Assembly (NCBI GenBank): GCA_050084985.1
Contig: JBITNC010000001.1
Coordinates: 122,946,001 to 123,010,000, forward strand
Direction: 5' to 3'
DNA from: Nageia nagi
Taxonomy: Eukaryota; Pinophyta
DNA length: 64,000 nucleotides
The notes beneath the pieces were generated by a model. The model saw only the letters and a list, made by a program, of their open reading frames with translations, did not search any database and had not been told where the DNA came from. Position numbers and translations under genes: made by a program. Of this stretch, positions 1 to 9,007 are shown one piece after another (the stretch's first letter is position 1; every line of letters starts with the position of its first letter).

Positions 1-1450
1 TTCATCTAAAAATTCCTAATTGAGATTTTTAGATTTTTAAAAAGAAATAGTATCACATTCCTTAATGGTTCTAATTTTTTCAAAAATCATAGCAGCTAAA
101 ATATTATTAGGGACAATTTCATTTTTAAACAAGGCATACAATATATCCCTATGAACTTGAGAAGTAGAAATAAGATCATATAGATTGATTTTTATAGGTG
201 TATTTTTCATTTGATCAATCATGCTATAAACTTAAGGATTAGGTGAGATACTTCTTGTTTTGTTGTGACTAGATTTGTAACAAGGCATGGGTGTCCTCTT
301 CTCAAATTAGTACAAACCTCCTTGTCAATTGAGATGATATTAATTATAGGTCCTTGGTTGGCAAGGCTTTCATTATTTTTATTCCTTCCTTTCTCAACAA
401 GCTCAAATATTATTATCTCTAATTTCTTTCAAAAATTTGTAGCATACCCTTTTCTTTGATGGTAAGTTCAATAGGAATCAAAGCATCCCATGGGGGTATT
501 AACATCTTGAAAAGAGCATTCAATGAAGTGCAAAATTCTTTTTTTAATTAGATCCCTTAAAATAATGCAAGTTTGCATTAGAAATGTGTATGAATTATCT
601 TCTATAGTATTAGACCTTTGCAACTTTGGAGGAGAAGTAGGTTTGTCCACCATATGTATCAATTTTTCATATTTATTTACATATATTTTGCGATTATCTT
701 TAACAAAAGGTTAGGTGCATATTTAAGCTCACCTAAAGCTAATAAAACTTTTTTCTTTTTGTAATAAATGTTGTACTAGTACACTAAAACCTATATCTTT
801 AGCACTAGAAGCATGCAAATGAAGAATAGGTATAATAGATTCATGAAAAATAGCAAAAAATTCATACACATCTAATTTACTTCTAAAAGATTTCCATACC
901 TTTTTGAAGTGTATAATATACTTCTCTAGGGTTTCAATGCTTCCTTATGAAAGTGCACATAATTTAGACACATTGCTTTGCTCCTTGATATTTTTCTTGT
1001 ATTGGACCATGAATGCTTTGACTAAGGTCTTGAATGAATTAATTGAATTGCTAGGTAGAGCATAGAACCATTTAATAGAATCCCCTTTCAAACTCCTTGG
1101 AAATAATTTTACCATCAATCTTTCCTCCTATCCTAACTTCAGTAAGCACTCCTCCTAAAAGCCAATGAGATTTTATTTTGGATCTTATTCACTGCCAAAC
1201 ATCTCAAACTTAGGGGCCTTATGGTTGAGTGGTGGGGAAAAATTATGGATGTCATCCATAAAGGGTGAAGTGAAGATGCTATCATATTCATCCAAATTAT
1301 GTGATATTAGAAGGCCCAACTTGGATAGCAAGACCAGATGCTGAACTACCTAAACTATTCATTGTTACTATTTATTTTTTGTATTTTGGCCATGTTCATG
1401 TTCAATTCCTAAAGGAGGGTCACAATATGTTCCACTTCCATATAATCTCA
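1..1450 (-). pseudogene. Ty3/gypsy (Tat-like) gag-protease fragment, copy A
   Basis: This is a decayed piece of a retrotransposon Gag and the start of its protease, read on the minus strand and cut by the window edge. The translated pieces at 468-662 (motif DKPTSPPKLQ, then TPMGCFDSY) and 37-222 (LYDLISTSQVHRDILYALFK) match the same blocks in copy B (3096-3476) and in element C (49382-50050). Order and spacing agree with C over about 1.4 kb. Many stops and frameshifts break it, so no intact Gag can be made. The 5' side ends near 1450, where the match to C's leader stops. What is seen is the similarity between copies inside this window; the Gag assignment follows from its place ahead of protease and reverse transcriptase in C. 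Confidence 0.8.
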
Positions 1451-1514
1451 CATAGAGGGAGGATGATCAAATAAAACATGTAATATCATATTCATCTAAA
1501 TAAAGGTGTTATGT

Positions 1515-1951
1515 AACACCACCTATTTTTAAGTTGATATACCCTTCATCTTATCTCATGCATTTCAATTTATGCTCATGGATGTGCACATTTTAGGCTA
1601 TTAATGATGTTCATTATGCATGAATATTATTGTGTTTGAAGTTGGATCTCTAATACTCTTCATCTACTTTTGTATATTTCAATTCATGCATGTAATTCTA
1701 CTAATTCCATGCTACTAATGGTGTGTATTTTCTATAAATTGATGGTGTGGCAATTCAACTACCTAGAGCTCATTGATGATCAGAGGTATGCATGTGACCA
1801 CTCATTTTGTATATATTAGGAATGCTTTATGTATTTATGAGGTTTATACATTAGTTAGAGATCATACATGGCTTGTATAACCTCAAACAACATATTATAC
1901 ATTTTAATAATATTAATTATTTATTTATTTAATTCATTATTTATGGTATAC
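1515..1951 (+). mobile_element. LTR 3' fragment of the Tat-like family
   Basis: An AT-rich stretch ends directly before a primer-binding-like motif (TGTGAACCC, 1957-1965) and a leader that matches the one at 31886-32015. By position it is the 3' part of an LTR of the same family, although its body is diverged from the LTRs at 31170 and 47870. The left edge is approximate. Confidence 0.5.
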
Positions 1952-2348
1952 TTTTTTGTGAACCCAACTATTCAATTTATCTTGCCCTCCTAGTGAGATC
2001 TCATAAGAATTATGATCTAGATCTACACCATCAATGGCATTTATAACTATTTCTAGGCTATCAACGATATTAAAATAGAAGAAGTATTATGAAAAATGAA
2101 TAGAGAAGTGCCCACAATGAAGAGTCCAGATACCATCCATAATTATTCCCCACCACTTGAGCACAAAGCCCCCAAATTTGAAGAAGATGGTTCTTGCTTT
2201 ACATCATTATTAGATCCAACTCCTTTAGTTGAAGAAATAATAATAGGTAATATTTTTTCATATCCTTTTATGCAAGAATATATGGTTGATATCTATAAGA
2301 GTATTGAAAAGGGATTAGAAACATCATATCATGATATGTTCTCTTTAT
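1952..2348 (+). pseudogene. Leader and Gag start of a Tat-like deletion derivative
   Basis: After the primer-binding-like motif comes a leader and a short open frame (2096-2362, 88 codons). Its first part (IHNYSPPLEHKAPKFE) resembles the Gag start of element C (IHNFPLPPNHKAPKFE). The rest (QEYMVDIYKSIEKGLE) matches the derivative at 32190-32501. Near 2348 the match to that derivative stops and the sequence switches into copy B on the opposite strand, so the frame is chimeric and truncated. It has no recognisable catalytic domain. Confidence 0.6.
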
Positions 2349-3095
2349 ATTTGCAATTTTAAACCATGTACTTATGACTAAACAAAGAGGGAAAGATCTT
2401 ACTCAATTCATAATATGATGGTATGTCCATTAAAGACATGTGGTTTAATATTTTAGATATGGAAAAGTAAGATTGGTTATTATCTTCATCCTTTTCACAT
2501 TGCTAATGGCCTATTAGCAGTATTTCACACCATTGGTGACCTTCAATAGCTAACATATGAGGCCATCCCAAATATTTTATGGATGCAACTAGGTCTGTGC
2601 AATCAATTCTATTGGCTTCCATATTTGTCTCCATGATTTGGACCTATTTTATGTAGTTTCCCCCAAAGTAGCACATTCCAAGTGTTCTATGTCAAATCAT
2701 GGTGGTAACATGGTAAGATCTTTAAAATCAGTAAGATTATAGAGTGCATATGGTTTAGGATCTCCCATGACTATGTGTACTTCACCTTGGAATTTGAACT
2801 TCAATCTTACATGTAATGTGGATAGTATTGCATCCCTATCATGAATCCAAGGTCTCCCTAATAGCATGTTATATGATAACTTGGAATCTACAACTTGAAA
2901 TTTTATTTTTATAGTCCTAACACCTATAGTAATCCTAATTGTAGCTATTCCCAATGGTTTCTTTGATGAGCTATCATAGACCCTAATTCAAAAAGTAGCT
3001 TCTTCTAATGAAGGTATTTCTACACCTTTCACTTGCAATTAGATCAAAAAATTATTAGAGCATACATTTATAGCTAATCCATTATCTATCATTGT
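2349..3095 (-). pseudogene. Tat-like protease fragment, copy B
   Basis: A retropepsin-like aspartic protease fragment, the enzyme that cuts the retrotransposon polyprotein. The frame at 2697-2954 carries the typical C-terminal block SYNMLLGRPWIH followed by a STLH motif, as in plant Ty3/gypsy proteases. Upstream, around 3055-3090 on the minus strand, the active-site block appears as IDNG, where an ID[ST]G-type motif is usual, just after an in-frame stop. From 2690 down to about 2350 the sequence follows the region after protease in element C (50470-50830 reversed). Stops make it inactive. Confidence 0.75.
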
Positions 3096-4524
3096 TCATT
3101 TAACTTCACATCCATCAACCATAGGTGTGATATATAAAGTTGAACATTCATCTAACAATTCCTGATTAAGCTTTTTAAATTTGTAAAAAGAAATAGTATC
3201 ACATTCCTTAATGGTTCTAATGTTTTTAGAAAATATAACAACTAAAATATTAGTAAGGATAATTGCATTTTTAAAAAAGGCATACAATATATCCCTATGA
3301 ACTTGAGAAGTATAAATAAGATCATATATATTGAATTTTGTACGTGTATTTTTCAATTGATCAATCATGCTATAAACTTTAGGATCAGGTGGGATACTTA
3401 CTTGTTCCATTGTGACTGGATTTGGAACATGGCATGGGTGTCCTCTTCTTGAATAAGTGTAAATCTCCTTGTTCACTAAGATGATATTAATTATAGGTCC
3501 TTGGTTGGAAAGGCTTTCATCAATTTTATACCTTCCTTTCTAAACAGGCTCTAATATTGTTGTTTCTAATGTCTTGCAAAAATGTGTAGCATGCCTTTTT
3601 CTTTGATGGTAAGTGCAATAGACATTAAATCATCTCATGGGGGTATTATCATCTTGAGGAGAGCATTCAAGGGGCTACAAAAGTCCTTTTTCATTATATA
3701 CCTTAAAATAATGCATGGTTACATTGAAAATGTGTATGAATTCTCTTTTGTAGTATTATACCTTTGCAACTTTAGAGGAGAAGTAGGTCTATCTACCATA
3801 TGTACTAATTTTTCATATTTCTTTGGATATATTTTTTATTTATCTTTAACAAAAGAGTAAGGTGAATATTTAAGCTCACCTAAAGTTAATAATACCTTTT
3901 ATTTTTACAATAAATGTTGGACTAGTACACTAAAACCTATATCTTTAACACTAGGAGCATGCAAATGAAGAACAAGTATAATAGATTCATGAAAAATAGC
4001 ACAAATTTCATGCTCATCTAATTTACTTCTAATATATTTTTATACCTTTTTGAAGCATAGAATATACTTCTCTAGAGTTTCATTGCTTCCTTGTCAAAAT
4101 ATGCATAATTCAAAAACATTACTTTGCTCCTTAATATTGTGCTTGTATTGGCCCATGAATGCTTTGACTAAGGTCTTGAATGAATCAATTGAATTACATG
4201 GTAGAGTATAGAATTATTGACTAGCATTCCCCTTTAAACTCCTTGGGAAGAATTTCAACATCAATATTTGCTCTGATCCTAACTTTAGGAAGCACTCCTC
4301 CAGAAAGATAATGAGATGTTGTTTGGGATCTTGTTCATTGTTAAACATCTCAAACTTGGGGGCCTTATGGTCGGGTTGTAGGGGAAAATTGTGGATGTCA
4401 TCAGTAAAAGTTGAAGTGAAGATGCTATCATATTCATCTAAACTCTGTGATTATGTGATATTAGAATGCCTAGCTTGGATAGTAGGATGAGATGTTGAAA
4501 TGCCTAAATTGTTCATTGTTGCTA
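3096..4524 (-). pseudogene. Tat-like gag, copy B (3' part of Gag and upstream)
   Basis: This decayed Gag region lies on the minus strand. The 126-codon frame at 3096-3476 has the blocks RRGHPCHVPNPV and MIDQLKNTRTK that also occur in C (49780-49870). Further upstream the region around 3700-4450 matches C at 48690-49500, including the part that would encode the capsid-like domain. Element N sits at 4530-8597, so the leader of this Gag continues at 8603. Frameshifts and stops are frequent. Confidence 0.78.
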
Positions 4525-4529
4525 TTTAT
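4525..4529. other. Target site duplication of element N (left), TTTAT
   Basis: TTTAT directly precedes the left LTR and is repeated at 8598-8602 directly after the right LTR. Copy A (about 1366-1376) shows a related unoccupied site. Confidence 0.93.
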
Positions 4530-4845
4530 TGTTGGAATTATACCCTACATATCCATAAGTCCTAAGTCATTAGGATTAATTAATTAGGACTAAGAGTATT
4601 TCCTAAAGTATTAATATTAGCTTGTGAGGAATATTTGGTCTATGTTGACCATATTCCATACTTAGCCTATTTGTTAGGATAGGCATCACTTATTGTTTTG
4701 TAGTTCACGTAGGTGTGCTATTTGTGATATTTGTTATGGTGTGAGAATATTGCATCTCAACCATTTAGCTTGTCTTGTAATGGCTCACAAAGCCTATATA
4801 TGTAACTCATTTTGATGAGTAATATAGAACATTATGGTTCTCTCA
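4530..4845 (+). mobile_element. 5' LTR of element N
   Basis: A 316-bp LTR, TG...CA bounded, identical to 8282-8597 except for one base. A TATA-like block lies near 4795-4803 (CTATATATG), so transcription would begin in the last 20-50 bp of the LTR. LTRs of about 0.3 kb are short for plant elements. Confidence 0.95.
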
Positions 4846-4847
4846 AT

Positions 4848-4859
4848 TGGTATCAGAGC
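4848..4859 (+). other. Primer binding site of element N
   Basis: TGGTATCAGAGC, two bases after the LTR, is the classic plant site complementary to the 3' end of initiator methionine tRNA, used to prime minus-strand DNA synthesis. Confidence 0.93.
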
Positions 4860-6476
4860 TGATTTGATTATTGGGTTAGAGTGGGTGAAGTCTTGAAGGA
4901 TCTTATCAAGCCCCTCAAGGACTGTCATCAGAGTTATTGAGCTTGTGGATGCATTACAAAGAATTTATCAAATTCTTGCAAGTGTAAGATCCAAAGCCTC
5001 TAAAAAGAAGCTGCATGAGTTAGCTAAAGTAGTGTTTGCTATTTTGAAGATTGAAAGAGAATCTGGAATAGTCTAAACATTTGCTTGGAAAAAAAAATAG
5101 TTGCATAAGGTTTAAAGGAAACCCATGCACAGCAGAAAAGAGGAGCGCTGTGTTGAGCGTAGAGGAAAGCTGGTAGACAAGGCTGTGCATGCATGAAGCT
5201 CTTGCATGAGGAGAAGTGCGTGAAGGTAGTGCAAAGGATATGAGCGTGAAGGAGATGTGCATAGAGGAGCTCATGCACTAAAGGAATTGAAGGCACTGGA
5301 GGACATGGAGAAGAAATGGTGGCCTACACTGTGAGGAGAATTTCGTGTGACTTTCATGTGAGGAGATAAGGCTGGTCATAAGCTGGAGGAGCTCACACGT
5401 TGAAGGAGTATGTTGCTGAAGGAGGCTACACATGAGGCTACATACGATCTGAAGATTGTTGTTGTTACAGTCAACCTAAGAAGGCTGTGAGGATTGGACG
5501 CCATAAGTCCCGCCTAAGAGGATACTCACATTGTGCCACTGAGACGACACCAGCGGAGCGGAGAGGAGAGCAGATCATGAAAGACTAAAAAGCATTCTTC
5601 ATTAAAAGTGCTTGACCACTTCTTTTCAAAGGAGCTTCTACTTATTTCAGTTCCAATGGAACACCCCTTCATTCCAGTATCAATCATCGCTACTTGTTCT
5701 TCCACTATCGAAGCATCTATCTGCTTGAGATTGAAGGAACAACTGGCGTAATCAATACTACCAAGGAAAAGCCATATATTTGGTGATCTGAAACTAATCA
5801 TGATCCACATAGAGGTGAAGGAGATGTTCACATGAAGGAGACATTCGTGAAGGCAGCGAGGAGGAGACGTTCGCGAAGGCAACATAGAGGTGACATTCAT
5901 GTGGCCATGTTTTAGTAACCTATGTAGAGGGAGACAGACCTGTAGGATGCTAATGTGGAAGTGAGGTCTTGCTGTCAAGAGAAACACCACCCACCTTATG
6001 CATACACATTAGAACTACGTAGAGAAGCTAACAAAGGAGGAGACATTGGTGAAGGAGGAACATTGCTGGAACAGAAGCTCATGCACAAATTTCTTCTTAT
6101 GGTTAAAGCCACACGCAGTAGCAGCTGCTGGCCCATAATTTTTAATAGGAGAGCTGAAAGTGGAATTAGAAAGCAAGGAAGGAAGAAAATGCATTCAAGA
6201 ATGTCAGGCATGGAGATGCTGAGCGCAGTATGTGTTGGAACAGTAAAGTTTTTGAAGCACAAGGAGACTAGGAAGATCAGATTGGTGTGAATCAGTGTCA
6301 ATCCTATAGAGGAAAAGTGAAGTCTTCTATCATTTGAATTTGAATGATCAGCTAGCCATAAAGTGAATAATAAAATGTAGAAATATATATTCCAGTGAAA
6401 GGAATAATAAAGTTTGGAGAAGGTATATTTTATTTTTTAATGATGTTTGTGATGAGGGTTTATTAAATCTGCACAA
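4860..6476 (+). other. Long leader of element N
   Basis: About 1.6 kb lie between the primer binding site and the start codon. The stretch from about 5100 to 6250 is richer in G than its surroundings and contains many imperfect copies of a GTGAAGGAGA-type motif (for example near 5243, 5816, 5836 and 5873). No open frame of note runs in the element's sense direction until 5955. Packaging or dimerisation signals would be expected here, but none can be named from sequence. Antisense frames in this stretch look accidental. Confidence 0.6.
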
Positions 6477-8243
6477 ATGAAAATGGAAACCATGTATGAA
6501 GACTTGTTGCTACCCAAGTTTGATGGACAAAATTATGCTTGGTGGAGCATAATAATGAAGACCTTGCTCAAAGCTAAGGACCTTTGGAGCATTATAGAAG
6601 ATGGGTATGATGAACCTCCATCTTGGAAGTCTCTTGAAGGAGAGGAGAAAAGAGAAAAGAAAGAAAAGCAATATCAAAATTGCTTAGCTCTCATGGACTT
6701 GAGAAAAGCCATGAAAGAGAATGTTTTTCCCATCATTGCTAATTGTAAATTAGCTACAATAGCTTGGAAAGCATTGAGAGAATCTTATGAATACACATAT
6801 GATGAAAACTATAAAGGAGAATTCCTTGGAAAGGAATTAGATTGGCCTTGTAATGATGCATGTCTCATGGAGAAGACATTTGAAGAGTGTTCATTGAAGA
6901 CACCATTTCAGCCATATGATGATGAATGCTTCATGAAAGAGGCATATTGTGAACCCATTCTTATGGAGGAGAATGAGGAGGAGTCAACCCAATGTTGGCA
7001 AGAGTTCTTTTTTGATAAAGAACAAGATGAAGACACCCTTGAGGAGGAGTGTTCCATGGCTGAAAACTACTCACATGGAGTAGAGAATATTGATGAAAAG
7101 GCTCAAATCATATGTGATGATGATTCCATTGCTCAAGTTGATGGTGAAGACACCCAATGTGAAGATCACCAAGAAGAAACTCTCAAGGAGGAGAGTGTAT
7201 GTGAGAATCTTCTTCTTGTTGAGAAGAGAGGAGAAGATGAGGAATGCTTCATGGAGGAGACACATGATGATTGTCTTATGAAGACAATATGGGATGATGA
7301 TCTTAGAGAGGTCATTGATGAAGAATAAATGGAGGCTATAAACTCCATGTTCATGCAAGAAGATCACTCACCAAGAGTGAATGACAAAGTATATCTCAAG
7401 GAGGAGAGAAAGAATAGTGAGATAGTACATTGTGAAGAAGAAAAAAACACAAAGGAGATCACCATTGGAGGTGAAAGATATTTTTATACTAATGATTTGT
7501 TTTATGAAAATAGGTTGAAGAATCCTCAAGTTGAAATAACTTTGGAGGAAACATGCTATGAAGATGATTTCATGGAAGAAACCTTGATGAAGAGTCTTCC
7601 TTGGGAGAAGACATTGATGAAAAACTTGGGTCATGTGGATCCAAATGAAGAATGTAAAACCTTAGTTAGGTGTGATATTTGGAGTGATAATTTGTGTGAG
7701 GAGCAACTCAAAGTTGCATATGTAATTAACAAATATGTGGCTTTCTATTGTCTCAAAGTGTGTGTAGACATTTGTGAGAGAGTAGTGTGGTATAATGATT
7801 ATTGTGAAATGATGAGAACATACTCATGTGGAGTATGCTATCATGTAATGAATGCAAGAGCAAATGAATACTTGCAAACATGGTTTAAAAACCATATAAA
7901 AAATGAGAGAGAGATGAAAGAATGGTTCAAACACCATTGTGAGAGAGATTGGTTCTTGAAAACCAATACTTATAGCCTTGATGGAATACCACTACAATAA
8001 TGGTTTGAGGACCATGAAGAAGAGAGAATATGGTTGTTGAAAACCATAGAGACTTTTGTTGAAGGGGGAGCTACTCAACAAAAGGAGGCACTCAATGAAG
8101 GAGAAACATCAACAACAATGAAGAAGACTTCATACAACAAGTGGAAGGAGTGCCACCACTTATTTCTTGAAAATTTTGATTTTCTTTTGTATGATTGGAG
8201 GAAACGAAAAAGGTTATGTTTCTTCCAACTTTGTAATGCTTAA
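6477..8243 (+). CDS. Gag-like protein of element N with acidic Cys-rich and WF..H repeat regions (two in-frame TAA)
   Basis: This is a single frame of 588 codons from the ATG at 6477 to TAA at 8241-8243, interrupted by TAA at 7326-7328 and 7998-8000. Residues 1-105 resemble the N-terminal Ty1/copia Gag domains (DUF4219/UBN2): LLPKFDGQNYAWW, then DLWSIIEDGYDEPP, ending in AWKALRESYE. About 300 residues follow that are rich in Glu, Asp and Cys, with repeated blocks like DACLMEKT, DDECFMKEA, EECFMEET and DDCLMKT. The C-terminal part has three WF-x-x-H repeats starting at 7881, 7923 and 8001. The third lies just after the second stop and stays in frame, which argues that the frame once ran through. 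There is no CCHC zinc knuckle and no enzyme motif. The Gag role is inferred; the rest is unrecognised. The frame may yield 283-residue or longer products only if the stops are read through. Confidence 0.75.
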
Positions 8244-8270
8244 GAACTCTTGCATGAGTTACTTAGCATT

Positions 8271-8281
8271 AAAGGGGACAA
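8271..8281 (+). other. Polypurine tract of element N
   Basis: AAAGGGGACAA directly precedes the 3' LTR and would prime plus-strand DNA synthesis. Confidence 0.9.
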
Positions 8282-8597
8282 TGTTGGAATTATACCCTAC
8301 ATATCCCTAAGTCCTAAGTCATTAGGATTAATTAATTAGGACTAAGAGTATTTCCTAAAGTATTAATATTAGCTTGTGAGGAATATTTGGTCTATGTTGA
8401 CCATATTCCATACTTAGCCTATTTGTTAGGATAGGCATCACTTATTGTTTTGTAGTTCACGTAGGTGTGCTATTTGTGATATTTGTTATGGTGTGAGAAT
8501 ATTGCATCTCAACCATTTAGCTTGTCTTGTAATGGCTCACAAAGCCTATATATGTAACTCATTTTGATGAGTAATATAGAACATTATGGTTCTCTCA
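8282..8597 (+). mobile_element. 3' LTR of element N
   Basis: A 316-bp copy of the LTR at 4530-4845 with one substitution. It is followed by TTTAT at 8598-8602, the right half of the target duplication. Confidence 0.95.
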
Positions 8598-8602
8598 TTT
8601 AT

Positions 8603-8771
8603 TTATGCATTTTATCCATGTTCATGTACAATTCCTAAAGTAAGGGAACAATATGCTCCATTTCCACACCATTGATGGAATGTATGCCAATAATGGCATA
8701 GATCCAACATAGAGGTTTTGCGAGATCTCATCAAAAGAGCAAGACGAATCAAACATATGGGTTCACCAAAA
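8603..8771 (-). mobile_element. Leader and primer binding site of Tat-like copy B
   Basis: This is the continuation of copy B beyond element N. Read on the minus strand it matches the leader of element C (48502-48670). The minus-strand motif TGGTGAACCC at 8759-8768 is the same primer-binding motif as in C (48493-48501) and at 31876-31885. I cannot name the priming tRNA with certainty. Confidence 0.75.
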
Positions 8772-8889
8772 TCTAGATCCAAAAAAATGCTTATAATTGT
8801 TCATGGGGGTTAATTAATGCACTATTTGTCTACTTGTTTCTTATTATCGCATATATGAAAAATATGATAATAACAAATAATATAAATAT
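8772..8889 (-). repeat. 118-bp LTR end unit, first of two
   Basis: This is the terminal part of a Tat-like family LTR (minus strand), adjoining the primer binding site of copy B. It is repeated with about 15% difference at 8890-9007, directly next to it. Both contain the conserved block GGGGGTTAATTAATGCA. Confidence 0.8.
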
Positions 8890-9007
8890 TATAGACCCAC
8901 AATAATGCATATAATTATTTATGGGGGTTAATTAATGCATTATTTATCTAATTATTTCTTATTATTGCATATATGAATAATATAGTAATAACAAATAATA
9001 GAAATAT
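8890..9007 (-). mobile_element. LTR of the Tat-like family (copy F), 3' part; continues at 18532
   Basis: On the minus strand this matches the last 118 bases of the LTRs of element C. The rest of the LTR lies at 18532-19024, on the other side of the Ty1/copia element. Joined length is about 611 bp, close to C's 620 and 594 bp. Confidence 0.85.

Larger units (their letters stand above)
4530..8597 (+). mobile_element. Element N: compact non-autonomous LTR retrotransposon with a Gag-like frame
   Basis: A complete element of 4068 bp. It has two 316-bp LTRs that begin TGTTGG and end CTCTCA, a TTTAT duplication, a tRNA-iMet-type primer binding site, a 1.6-kb leader, one long Gag-like frame and a polypurine tract. 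The two LTRs differ at a single base (A at 4555, C at 8307), so the insertion is young compared with everything around it. It interrupts the leader of copy B. It has no protease, integrase, reverse transcriptase or RNase H, so it must rely on enzymes from another element. The Gag type points to a Ty1/copia helper. Confidence 0.93.

Noticed and set aside
3582-3860. 92-codon plus-strand frame
   Set aside because: It is the antisense shadow of the gag of copy B. The same holds for 523-714 and for 49049-49489 on the other strand in element C.
5526-5990. 154-codon antisense frame in the leader of element N
   Set aside because: No recognisable domain, reads against the element, and overlaps a repeated G-rich stretch; likely accidental.
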